From Burkholderiaceae bacterium (GTDB lineage: Bacteria; Pseudomonadota; Gammaproteobacteria; Burkholderiales; Burkholderiaceae), in assembly GCA_947372155.1 (NCBI GenBank), contig CANBSM010000158.1, forward strand, positions 1-7,714: a stretch of DNA of 7,714 nucleotides, read 5' to 3'. Below are positions 1-6,610 of the stretch, one piece after another. Made by a program: the position numbers and the translations under genes. Positions within the stretch are counted from its first letter, which is position 1, and the number at the start of each line of letters is the position of its first letter. Below the pieces are notes generated by a model that was given only the letters and a program-made list of their open reading frames with translations, did not search any database and was not told the origin of the DNA.

Positions 1-281
1 ACCAACTGAGCTAAGCCCGTGCGGGTACCTTGCCCCATCTCCGAGCGGGCGATACGAATATAAACAGTGTCATCAGGTTTAATGCTGACCCAGGCATTGA
101 CTTCTGCATCACCCACTTGCGTAGGTGTATTAGGATCATATTTAGCGCCTGCTTGAGCAAATGCTAAATCAGGCAAGGCGCCTATGCCCAGCATGAGTCC
201 GCCACCCAGCATGGTGCCCTTGATGATGAAATCACGACGTGAGGTGTTTTCTAAATTAGGAGTTAAATTTTTAGTTGTCAT
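1..281 (-). CDS. Molybdopterin-binding subunit of xanthine dehydrogenase/IorB-type oxidoreductase (N-terminal part)
   Basis: This is the start of a large molybdenum hydroxylase subunit; 93 codons are present and the rest lies beyond the left edge. A twin-arginine signal is visible: SRRDFIIK at residues 14-21, a hydrophobic stretch at about 22-40 and a likely cleavage after AFA near residue 42. The mature part contains the stretch around RSEMGQGTRTGLAQLV (residues 79 onward), typical of the isoquinoline 1-oxidoreductase/aldehyde oxidase beta-subunit family. These subunits hold a molybdopterin cofactor and hydroxylate aldehydes or N-heterocycles, here probably in the periplasm after folded Tat export. 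The start has a clear AAGGAG at 288-293, six bases from the ATG, overlapping the stop codon of the 2Fe-2S gene, so the two are translationally linked. The family is clear; the substrate is unknown. Confidence 0.9.
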   Translation of the reverse strand, partial: MTTKNLTPNLENTSRRDFIIKGTMLGGGLMLGIGALPDLAFAQAGAKYDPNTPTQVGDAEVNAWVSIKPDDTVYIRIARSEMGQGTRTGLAQL

Positions 282-291
282 ATTCTTCTCC

Positions 292-789
292 TTAACCACG
301 TGTCGCGGGAGTAGCGTTGTACTGCGCCAAGACATCTGCCAATTTCTTTTGTCCAGAAGCAACATGAATTCCGTCCCGAATCTTTTGGTACGTTCCACAA
401 CGGCATAAATTACCCATAGCGTTATCAATATCAGCATCCGTTGGTTTGGGATTTCTCTTCAAAAGAGCGGCGGCTGCCATGATTTGACCTGATTGGCAAT
501 AACCACACTGAGGAACATCGAGCGCAATCCAAGCTTGTTGCACTGGATGCGTACTATTTTTTGAGAGCGCTTCAATAGTAGTGATTTTGGCTTTACCAAC
601 AGCAGACACTGGAATTGAACAAGAGCGAACTGGCTCGCCATTGAGGTAAACAGTGCAGGCCCCACATTGCGCAACACCGCAGCCATACTTCGTGCCAGTA
701 AGTCCTACCACCTCCCGAATAGCCCACAATAAGGGCATATTAGGCTCTACGTCAATATTATGGATATGCCCATTGATATTTAATTGCAT
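292..789 (-). CDS. (2Fe-2S)-binding subunit of a molybdenum hydroxylase (IorA/CoxS-like)
   Basis: This 165-residue protein has the normal length for the small iron-sulfur subunit of xanthine dehydrogenase-family enzymes. The N-terminal plant-ferredoxin-like domain carries C37, C42, C45 (CGVAQCGAC) and C57. The C-terminal helical domain carries C95, C98 (CGYC), C129 and C131 (CRC), so both 2Fe-2S clusters are complete. It passes electrons from the molybdenum centre to an outside acceptor, usually a cytochrome c in IorAB-type enzymes. There is no signal peptide of its own. By analogy with related enzymes it would be exported together with the Tat-signal-bearing large subunit encoded 10 bases downstream (inference). 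No FAD subunit gene is seen, which fits the two-subunit IorAB layout. AAGGAG at 796-801 with a six-base spacer fixes the start. Confidence 0.95.
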   Translation of the reverse strand: MQLNINGHIHNIDVEPNMPLLWAIREVVGLTGTKYGCGVAQCGACTVYLNGEPVRSCSIPVSAVGKAKITTIEALSKNSTHPVQQAWIALDVPQCGYCQSGQIMAAAALLKRNPKPTDADIDNAMGNLCRCGTYQKIRDGIHVASGQKKLADVLAQYNATPATRG

Positions 790-812
790 CGTCGTCTCCT
801 TCTATTATTCCG

Positions 813-828
813 TTAAGCAATTGCTTAA
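813..828. promoter_or_regulatory. Perfect 16-bp palindrome in the leader of the molybdenum enzyme genes
   Basis: TTAAGCAATTGCTTAA reads identically on both strands, with no spacer and no mismatch. It lies 24-39 bases before the ATG of the 2Fe-2S gene, just upstream of its ribosome binding site. Its size and symmetry suit a site for a dimeric DNA-binding protein. It also fits the loose LysR-type pattern T-N11-A. If the -10-like TATAGT on the minus strand (841-846) is used, the palindrome would start a few bases after the transcription start, as in a repressor site. The bound protein is unknown and the role is inferred. Confidence 0.4.
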
Positions 829-877
829 TAATTTCGAATTACTATAAATCATTCATAGCTTTAATACGGTGCAATAT

Positions 878-906
878 ATTTAAACGCTATCTACCATCAT
901 TTAAAC
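878..906. repeat. Direct repeat ATTTAAAC, 21-bp period, upstream of the 2Fe-2S gene
   Basis: ATTTAAAC occurs at 878-885 and again at 899-906, a period of 21 bases or two helical turns, placing both copies on the same face of the DNA. They lie upstream of the weak -10-like TATAGT (minus strand, 841-846), which has no recognisable -35. This is the arrangement expected of an activator-dependent promoter. The motif is A/T-rich and could recur by chance, so the call is tentative. The rest of the 135-base gap shows no coding sequence and no terminator hairpin with a T-run. Confidence 0.25.
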
Positions 907-924
907 CGAGATATTGCCCATGCC

Positions 925-1740
925 CTAAATAACTATGGGATGATCTTGAATAAATTTCAAGGTAGCATTTGAGCAAATATCAGCATCAGAGGCCGCAGGA
1001 TGGTAGGAGCTTCCCTTGAGCAACAATAACTTGGAGCTTGGGATGAGCTTACGCCATGCCTCTACCTCCTGAGCATTACCTAAATTACTATTTTCAGAGG
1101 TAATCACTAGTGTTGGGCATTGAATGGTTGACAGTACAGCAGTAACGTCTACGCTAGGCACCGTTTCAATGAAACTTAATTGAGTTGAGGCGGCAGTTTT
1201 ACCCATGAGTTTTGCCCAATATTCTGAACCTGCAGGCGAGAAGTCTTCCCCCATACGCCCTGGCATCGTCCATCGCGCCCAACTTTCAACACCATGCTTT
1301 TCAATATGCTCTAACCAGGATGGAATTCGTTCGCCGAGAGATGCAGAGCCGGACACCGGGGCACCAATCGTAGTAAGCGTGGCCACCTTATGAGGATACA
1401 TTGCAGCAAACTGAAATGCCAATGTGCCGCCAACTTTAGCACCTACTAAATGTACTTTTTTGATCTGCAAATGTTCTAGTAAATCATAGAAATCTTGCAT
1501 GATACGTTCGACAGACCATTTATAGCCTCTTGGCATTGCAGTAGATCTTCCAAATCCACGCATATCTGCCCTTAGCACCCTATAAGTACGTGACAATGCT
1601 GGGATCCAGCTACGCCATGCTTCAAGACTTTCAGCATTACCATGCATCAGCATCACGGTCTCACAAGAACTCCATGGATCAGTATGGTCATCAATTTCAT
1701 AATGCATTTGCAAATCTAGGTTGGGGCTAAAGGTTGGCAT
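925..1740 (-). CDS. Alpha/beta-hydrolase-fold protein with non-canonical catalytic triad
   Basis: This 271-residue protein has the normal length and layout of a single-domain alpha/beta hydrolase. The oxyanion-hole HGNAES is at 33-38, the ADMRGFGRS strand-turn at 58-66, the nucleophile-elbow region VHLVGAKVGG at 96-105 and a cap region at about 135-200. The usual GxSxGG elbow reads GAKVGG, so K102 (codon AAA) replaces the nucleophilic serine. The acid turn, usually GExD, reads SENS at 215-218. The late histidine, usually in a GH motif, appears as YH with H247 one residue off. Ordinary serine-hydrolase chemistry is therefore doubtful. It could be a lyase, a non-covalent enzyme or a binding protein. 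There is no signal peptide, so it should be cytoplasmic. It starts 34 bases after the second Bug gene and has no clear Shine-Dalgarno sequence, suggesting coupled or weak translation. Confidence 0.88.
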   Translation of the reverse strand: MPTFSPNLDLQMHYEIDDHTDPWSSCETVMLMHGNAESLEAWRSWIPALSRTYRVLRADMRGFGRSTAMPRGYKWSVERIMQDFYDLLEHLQIKKVHLVGAKVGGTLAFQFAAMYPHKVATLTTIGAPVSGSASLGERIPSWLEHIEKHGVESWARWTMPGRMGEDFSPAGSEYWAKLMGKTAASTQLSFIETVPSVDVTAVLSTIQCPTLVITSENSNLGNAQEVEAWRKLIPSSKLLLLKGSSYHPAASDADICSNATLKFIQDHPIVI

Positions 1741-1774
1741 AGTATTTAAGGTAAATCAAATAAAGGGATGAAAA

Positions 1775-2758
1775 TCATTCGGATTTAATATTGGCATTCT
1801 TTAAAACTAGCTTCCATTTAGAAATGTCTGAACGAATCAAATCATCAAAAGCATTCGGAGTCAAGAGTAATGGTTCAACACCTAATTGAGAAAATTTTGT
1901 CTTGATTTCTGGGCTAGCCAAAATCACTTGCATTGCTTGGTTAAGCAAATGAATGATTTTGCTAGGCGTGCCTGCAGGAGCCAATAAGCCGTTCCAACTA
2001 GTCACCTCATAACCAGGAACACCCGCCTCAGCAATGGTTGGCACGTCTGGTAAAGAGGAGTTACGTAACTTAGTGCTCACCCCCAAAGCCTTAAGCTTCC
2101 CACCCTTAATATGATCTATTGCTGTTGCAGGAGTATCAAAATAGAGATCGATCTCATTGGCCATCAATGCAGTCAATGCTTGAGGCACTCCCTTATAGGG
2201 GACATGAGTTAACTTTATATTAGCCATCGATGAAAATAATTCAGCCCCCAAGAAACCCAAGCTGCCATTACCAACGCTTCCAAAATTAATTTTTCCAGGA
2301 TGTTGTTTAGCACTCTGGATCAATTCTTTAACTGACTTTATTTCCGATGTTGGGCTTGTTAGCAAAACAAGGCTTACTGAAGTAACGGGTGAGATTCCTA
2401 AAAAATCCTTTGAAGTGTCGTAAGGCAACTTTGCAAATAAACTTGGATTAACTGGATGAGTTGGAAACACCATTAATAAGGTATATCCATCTGGTGTAGC
2501 CTTAGCAACTAAATCAGAGCCCAATATTCCACTTGCACCTGGCTTATTGTCGATAAACACAGATTGACCCAAGCGAATAGACAACTGTTGACCAATAATT
2601 CGAGCCAAGATATCAGTAATTCCGCCTGCGCCAGTGGGGACCACAATCTTAATGGGTCGATTCGGATAGGGGCTTTCCGCAAAAGCACTCTCTGAGCAAA
2701 GTAGCACAGTAAATGCAGTCCACGAAATCAGCAAGAAATATTTAATAGTTACTTTCAT
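1775..2758 (-). CDS. Bug/TctC-family periplasmic substrate-binding protein (second copy)
   Basis: This 327-residue protein has the normal length for the Bug (TctC) family. A Sec signal peptide spans residues 1-27, with cleavage likely after AFA. C21 follows V-L-L, which is a poor lipobox, so a lipoprotein is unlikely. The mature start YPNRPIKIVVPTGAGG (31-46) is the family hallmark, followed by NKPGASG (71-77), a PDGYTLL stretch (89-95), THVPYKG (184-190) and PAGTPSKII near 261. Bug proteins are two-lobed periplasmic receptors, usually for carboxylates and related small molecules. Some serve TctAB transporters, and many are orphans. No tctA or tctB is in the window. It diverges markedly from the other Bug protein here, so the two probably bind different ligands. 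AGGAG at 2765-2769 with a six-base spacer supports the start. Gaps of 32 and 34 bases flank it in the operon. Confidence 0.95.
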   Translation of the reverse strand: MKVTIKYFLLISWTAFTVLLCSESAFAESPYPNRPIKIVVPTGAGGITDILARIIGQQLSIRLGQSVFIDNKPGASGILGSDLVAKATPDGYTLLMVFPTHPVNPSLFAKLPYDTSKDFLGISPVTSVSLVLLTSPTSEIKSVKELIQSAKQHPGKINFGSVGNGSLGFLGAELFSSMANIKLTHVPYKGVPQALTALMANEIDLYFDTPATAIDHIKGGKLKALGVSTKLRNSSLPDVPTIAEAGVPGYEVTSWNGLLAPAGTPSKIIHLLNQAMQVILASPEIKTKFSQLGVEPLLLTPNAFDDLIRSDISKWKLVLKNANIKSE

Positions 2759-2790
2759 TAGCCACTCCTATCCCAAAAAGGATGCTTACT

Positions 2791-3525
2791 CTAAGTCAGG
2801 GGCGCAACAGATGCACCAGCAATATAATGTCTTCCTAAAGCATTAGCAACAAAGCCGCTCGCCTTCATTTCCTCTATAAATGCACTCAATAGTTGCGCTG
2901 CTTCGCTACCCCTACTCTTAGGCAGGCCCATCGCTTGCTGGATGACCATAAAACGTCCAGGCAAAAGACGTAAGCCTGTGTTTTTCAAGGCATCAGACCC
3001 TAATTGCTGCTTTACACCAGCAGCGACCTCATAAGCACCCCCTAAAAATACGCTAACGACAGTTGGCGAAGTCGGCGCTCGCACAATTTCAGCAAACTGA
3101 ATTTCTCGTGTTAAAAATAAATCGTAAGCACTGCCTTTACCAACCACTAGACGATTTCCAGCAATATCTACCTGATCATTACTTTGAATAGCGGAACCTT
3201 CTTTTACTAGATAGGAGCCTTCAATTAATACATAGGGGGCAGTAAAGGAAATGCCTTCACCGCGTAATGGGTCGATCGCAAAAAATCCAATATCTGCCTG
3301 CTCTGCAATCACAGCCTCAACTGACTTGCCAGCAGAATCAAAGACAACTAACTCAATCTCTAAACCCAACTTTTTAGCAAATGCATTGGCCAAATCAATA
3401 GAAACCCCAAAGGGTAAGCCAGATTCTGGATTTTTATTTGCCAAAATGGGGTTACCTAAATTGATCGAGGCGCGCAATTTACCGGTGGGGGCAATTTTTT
3501 CAAGCAGCTGCTTAGGGGTTGACAT
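2791..3525 (-). CDS. Family-3 solute-binding-fold protein without signal peptide
   Basis: This 244-residue protein resembles bacterial extracellular solute-binding proteins family 3, the polar amino-acid type. It begins with APTGKLRASINLGNP (12-26) and continues with GFSIDLA-like GVSIDLANAFAKKLGLEIELV (40-60), EAVIAEQADIGFFAIDPLRGEGISFTAPY (70-98), and a second lobe starting near IAGNRLVVGKGSAYD (121-135). The C-terminal part includes a SGFVANALGRHY helix (223-234). There is no hydrophobic N-terminal stretch, and an in-frame TAG at 3544-3546, seven codons before the ATG, leaves no room for one. As read, it stays in the cytoplasm. No permease or ATPase gene is nearby. It may be a ligand sensor, or an enzyme on this fold as in cyclohexadienyl dehydratase; neither is proven. 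The Shine-Dalgarno is weak. Gaps to its operon neighbours are 30 and 32 bases. Confidence 0.85.
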   Translation of the reverse strand: MSTPKQLLEKIAPTGKLRASINLGNPILANKNPESGLPFGVSIDLANAFAKKLGLEIELVVFDSAGKSVEAVIAEQADIGFFAIDPLRGEGISFTAPYVLIEGSYLVKEGSAIQSNDQVDIAGNRLVVGKGSAYDLFLTREIQFAEIVRAPTSPTVVSVFLGGAYEVAAGVKQQLGSDALKNTGLRLLPGRFMVIQQAMGLPKSRGSEAAQLLSAFIEEMKASGFVANALGRHYIAGASVAPLT

Positions 3526-3555
3526 GTAATTTTGCTCGGTTAACTATTTAAGAAA

Positions 3556-4311
3556 TTAAGGATGGGTTAAATCAATCACATCCGAATGCTCAACAGTCTC
3601 GTTAAACCAAACCCGAATCGCGACCTCACGGACTCCCAAATACTGAGGATTTCCATCGATATCCAAATGCATCGTTAAATCATGGCCTGGAATTAATAAA
3701 TTACCGGGTCGCTGTTTCCAATATTTCCAGATCAACTCAATGGAATGAGCACTTTGTGCCCCGTCATCAGTATCTATGACCTTACGAGATAAAAGCTCGG
3801 CGCGATTTTTAGCAGAATCGCCAGTGAATAAAATATCGTTATCACCGTTATTCAAAACAAAAAGTAGATGCCCCGGGGTATGCCCTGGAACCGCATAAGC
3901 CAATATTCCCGGAATAAATTCTTGACCTGATACCACTCTAACCACTCGCTCAGAAGAAGCCAATTCCCGCACATACAATTCAGGCAATGGGTTAAAGCCC
4001 GGTGGCTGCGCGGCTGCCCATTCAATCTCGACTTCCCCAATCCATATCTTGGCATTTGGAAAGAGTGTGAAATTGATCACATGATCGTAATGCGCATGCG
4101 TTAAGACCACATCAGTTACCTCTTCCGGATGCACCTGAAAATCTTTTAAGCGGCGCTCTAAAGGCTTGCGCATTCCAAACGCGCCAACGTCTAGCAATAT
4201 CGTCCGCCCTTCACCCCGAATTAAAGTTACGGTACTCCACCCCAAGCCACCATGACAAATGGAACGGCCAGGAAAACCTTGGATTAAAACATCTATTTGA
4301 TATCGATGCAT
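3556..4311 (-). CDS. MBL-fold metallo-hydrolase (lactonase/glyoxalase II-like)
   Basis: This 251-residue protein has a complete set of metallo-beta-lactamase-fold metal ligands. They are THAHYDH at 71-77 (H72, H74, D76, H77), H144 in PGHTPGH (142-148), D165 in FTGDSAKN and H210 in IPGHD. Two metal ions, probably zinc, would be held to activate water. The arrangement resembles lactonases of the N-acyl homoserine lactonase/gamma-butyrolactonase type and glyoxalase II-like thioesterases, so opening of a lactone or other cyclic ester or amide is a fair guess but not shown. There is no signal peptide, so it is probably cytoplasmic. It lies 32 bases after the first Bug gene and 30 before the signal-less binding protein. 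The only Shine-Dalgarno-like bases before the ATG are a weak GAG, but no better start is present. Confidence 0.9.
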   Translation of the reverse strand: MHRYQIDVLIQGFPGRSICHGGLGWSTVTLIRGEGRTILLDVGAFGMRKPLERRLKDFQVHPEEVTDVVLTHAHYDHVINFTLFPNAKIWIGEVEIEWAAAQPPGFNPLPELYVRELASSERVVRVVSGQEFIPGILAYAVPGHTPGHLLFVLNNGDNDILFTGDSAKNRAELLSRKVIDTDDGAQSAHSIELIWKYWKQRPGNLLIPGHDLTMHLDIDGNPQYLGVREVAIRVWFNETVEHSDVIDLTHP

Positions 4312-4343
4312 AGTAATCTCAAAAAATTATGGGCAAGCAATCA

Positions 4344-5312
4344 TTATTCGGCATTTATATATGCGTCAGTAATTAATTTTCCATAAAGACGTAAGTCAGA
4401 TTGAATCTGTTGTGAGAACTCGGCAGGCGTTCCACCCACAATCTCATTTCCGCCCTCATCCACTAAACGACGAATCACCGCTGGTGATTTCAGCGCTTTG
4501 ACAGCCTCAGCATTTAGACGTCGAATAATGGCAGGATCTGTTCCAGCAGGAGCCAATAAGCCCTGAAACTGAGTGATATTGAATCCCTTGTAACCTAATT
4601 CACTCATTGTTGGTAAGTTCGGCATACCCTTACTACGTTTTATTCCTGAAACTGCAAAACCTCTTAACTTATTGGCTTTAATCATAGGAATACCAGTCAC
4701 TAGAGGCTCAAAAGTAAATGTTAATTGACCACCCAGCAAATCCGCCAATGCAGGTGCAGCCCCTTTATAAGGCACATGAGTAAATTCTACGTTAGCTAAG
4801 AGTCCAAATAACTCGCCAGCTAAATGACCCCCGCCACCAATGCCGGTTGATCCATAGCTATATTCTTTAGGCTTATAACGCGCACCCGCTACTAAGTCGC
4901 TAATATTTTTGATTGGCGAAGCAAATGGAACGGCCAAAACATATTGATAAGTTATCAATAGACTAATAGGTGAAAAATCTCTCACAGGATCAAATGGAAC
5001 TTTTTTATAAAACACAGGATTGATTACTAAAGGTCCGCTTGCCGTCAGCAATAAGGTATAGCCATCAGGCGCAGCCTTGGCAACCATATCTGATCCAATA
5101 GTGCCATTAGCGCCCGGTCTATTTTCAACAATAACAGGCTGACCTAGACCATCTGACATAGATTGAGCAACCAATCGCGCTGTTATATCCGCAGCGCCTC
5201 CCGCTACGTAAGGCACTATCATCTTAATTGGTCTATCTGGATAATTTGCTTGTGCAAATACTGATTGCATACCGGAAAAAATAAGCACACTAAAGATAAG
5301 CAGTGATTTCAT
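4344..5312 (-). CDS. Bug/TctC-family periplasmic substrate-binding protein (first copy)
   Basis: This is a 322-residue Bug (TctC) receptor. The start chosen is the ATG at 5312, which gives a typical Sec signal peptide MKSLLIFSVL...SVFA with cleavage after residue 20. GGAG at 5322-5325 precedes it by nine bases, inside the end of the oxidoreductase gene. An upstream in-frame ATG at 5330 would add six polar residues before the signal and lacks a good ribosome site. The family hallmarks are NYPDRPIKMIVPYVAGGAAD (23-42), ENRPGANG (63-70), APDGYTLLL (81-89), THVPYKG (178-184) and LLAPAGTDP (252-260). It binds a small ligand, often a carboxylate, in the periplasm. The translocating TctA/TctB subunits are not in the window. 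Only four bases separate it from the stop of the preceding gene, implying translational coupling. Confidence 0.94.
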   Translation of the reverse strand: MKSLLIFSVLIFSGMQSVFAQANYPDRPIKMIVPYVAGGAADITARLVAQSMSDGLGQPVIVENRPGANGTIGSDMVAKAAPDGYTLLLTASGPLVINPVFYKKVPFDPVRDFSPISLLITYQYVLAVPFASPIKNISDLVAGARYKPKEYSYGSTGIGGGGHLAGELFGLLANVEFTHVPYKGAAPALADLLGGQLTFTFEPLVTGIPMIKANKLRGFAVSGIKRSKGMPNLPTMSELGYKGFNITQFQGLLAPAGTDPAIIRRLNAEAVKALKSPAVIRRLVDEGGNEIVGGTPAEFSQQIQSDLRLYGKLITDAYINAE

Positions 5313-5316
5313 GTTG

Positions 5317-6360
5317 TTATTCTCCAGCATACTGCTTCAATAGATTCAAAGTTTCTGAACTTAGCACAATTCCAGATTGACGCTGCTTCGCTAGTTTTTC
5401 TAACTCAATCACCCCAGGAACAATCACGGGCTTACTTGGATCAGCCGGAGGGCTATCCATCAAGATGTTTGCGAAATCAATCATGCGCTCGCTGAGCCAC
5501 TGACTAGAACCTAGTCGCCTAGTATCGATCAAAATAAAAAAGTGCCCCAGATTTTGCGGTTCGTCCGGAGAATCTTGCCAAGACTTAATATGAGTCAAAT
5601 AAGCTGCATTCGATAAAAGACCAGCAAACATGTCCACCATCAATGCCAAACCATAACCCTTGTGTCCGCCGATAGGCAACAAAAATCCATCCAAAGCAGC
5701 CTTTGGATCTGTAGTGGGTTTGCCTTGGGCGTCAGTTCCCCATGTATTCGGGATTTTTTCACCACGCTTAAATGCATTGCGAATTTTGGCTCGCGCTACA
5801 ACGCTCATGGCCATATCTAATAAAAACGGCTTGCCATTCGGATTGGGAACACCAAAACCGAGCGGACTATTTCCAAGGCGAGCATCAGATCCGCCCCATG
5901 GAGCAATAGTAGTTGTTGCATTGCTACCAATGATACTTGCAAAACCTTTTTCTGCAGCGATTAAGGAATAAGGTGAAATTGGTCCAAAGTGATTACTAGA
6001 GCGCGCAAATGCAATCGCAATACCAAACTCCGCAGCAGCTTCCATCGCCGCATTTAAGGCATGCATTCCCACAACTGGGCCCACACCATTATCGCCATTC
6101 ACACCAATCATCGCTGGTGCTAAACGTTCAATTTGAATATTTGGCCGCGGGTTAATGCCGCCAATTTTGAGACGATCACCATAGGACTCAATCCTACTGA
6201 ATCCATGGGTAGATAAACCGAACAAATCCGCTAGCAAGAGAATTTGCACTAAATCATCACAGTCTTTGTCGCACATTCCTAGACTTTGGAAGGCGCGCTT
6301 CCCAAGAGCGCGCAGCTCTACTTCGGAAATCATTTCGTTAGTTTGGGTTTTGGTATTCAT
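5317..6360 (-). CDS. Ldh-family NAD(P)-dependent oxidoreductase (malate/L-lactate dehydrogenase-like, Ldh_2)
   Basis: This 347-residue protein belongs to the Ldh_2 family, which includes malate/L-lactate, ureidoglycolate and sulfolactate dehydrogenases and the cyclic-imine reductase DpkA. These enzymes use NAD(P)H to interconvert 2-hydroxy acids and 2-oxo acids, or to reduce cyclic imino acids. Visible motifs are STHGFSR (50-56), NGDNGVGPVVGMHA (88-101), RSSNHFGP with H124 (120-127), a NSPLGFGVPNP stretch (164-174) and LPIGGHKGYGLAL with H233 (228-240). The length is normal. The ATG at 6360 is preferred because AAGGA (6366-6370) stands five bases before it. A longer reading from a TTG at 6393 lacks that support. 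This is the first gene of the minus-strand operon, divergent from the LysR gene, and so is the likely direct target of that regulator. The exact substrate cannot be named. Confidence 0.93.
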   Translation of the reverse strand: MNTKTQTNEMISEVELRALGKRAFQSLGMCDKDCDDLVQILLLADLFGLSTHGFSRIESYGDRLKIGGINPRPNIQIERLAPAMIGVNGDNGVGPVVGMHALNAAMEAAAEFGIAIAFARSSNHFGPISPYSLIAAEKGFASIIGSNATTTIAPWGGSDARLGNSPLGFGVPNPNGKPFLLDMAMSVVARAKIRNAFKRGEKIPNTWGTDAQGKPTTDPKAALDGFLLPIGGHKGYGLALMVDMFAGLLSNAAYLTHIKSWQDSPDEPQNLGHFFILIDTRRLGSSQWLSERMIDFANILMDSPPADPSKPVIVPGVIELEKLAKQRQSGIVLSSETLNLLKQYAGE

Positions 6361-6425
6361 GACTATCCTTCGGTGTATAAAGGGATCAGGCAAATAATTG
6401 TCGGACAGCCAAACTCGAGAATGTT

Positions 6426-6438
6426 GCCCCTTGGGGGC
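6426..6438. repeat. Short G+C hairpin in the operon leader
   Basis: GCCCC-TTG-GGGGC forms a perfect five-base stem with a three-base loop, in an otherwise A/T-rich stretch. It sits 66-78 bases before the oxidoreductase ATG, so it would probably lie in the untranslated leader of the operon message. No T-run follows on either strand, so it does not look like a complete terminator. It might affect message stability. Its function is unknown. Confidence 0.3.
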
Positions 6439-6545
6439 TTATTAAAATTCCGCCTCCTCTATGCCGGTACTACTTTGACTATCCCTCAAGGCACGCTTTC
6501 AGTGAGACAACTATTTTTGATCCAAGGGAATCATCGTCTAAATCA

Positions 6546-6590
6546 TTACTCGTGTAAAGTGCAAATATCAGATAAATACTTGTGTTAAAC
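6546..6590. promoter_or_regulatory. Candidate LysR-regulator binding region between the divergent genes
   Basis: Two related elements lie 30 bases apart: ACTCGTGT at 6548-6555 and ACTTGTGT at 6578-6585, both followed by AAA-containing sequence. The first sits in an inverted repeat TTAC-N4-GTAA (6546-6557), and the second in a degenerate version, TAC-N4-GTTA. Between them is TATC-A-GATA (6566-6574). LysR-type regulators commonly bind such dyads next to their own gene and control the divergent promoter. The 250-base gap (6361-6610) otherwise shows the hairpin at 6426-6438 and no convincing -35/-10 pair on either strand. The site is inferred. Confidence 0.35.
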
Positions 6591-6610
6591 GCAACAATAG
6601 GATTTACAAC

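Noticed and set aside
1..20. The minus strand reads TTAGCTCAGTTGGT, identical to a common tRNA D-arm.
   Set aside because: It codes for LAQLV in the expected position of the molybdopterin subunit (GQGTRTGLAQLV), in frame with the Tat signal and ribosome site. The rest of a tRNA cannot be examined because the window ends there, so the protein reading is preferred.
5313..5330. An ATG at 5330 as start of the first Bug gene.
   Set aside because: It adds polar residues MLENNN before a standard signal peptide and has no good ribosome site, while the ATG at 5312 has GGAG nine bases upstream.
6361..6393. A longer start for the Ldh-type oxidoreductase at TTG 6393, adding 11 residues.
   Set aside because: The ATG at 6360 has AAGGA five bases upstream; the TTG has no comparable ribosome site and the extra residues do not resemble the family N terminus.
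6426..6438. GCCCC-TTG-GGGGC hairpin as an intrinsic terminator.
   Set aside because: No run of T follows on either strand and it lies between divergent genes, where no transcript is expected to end.
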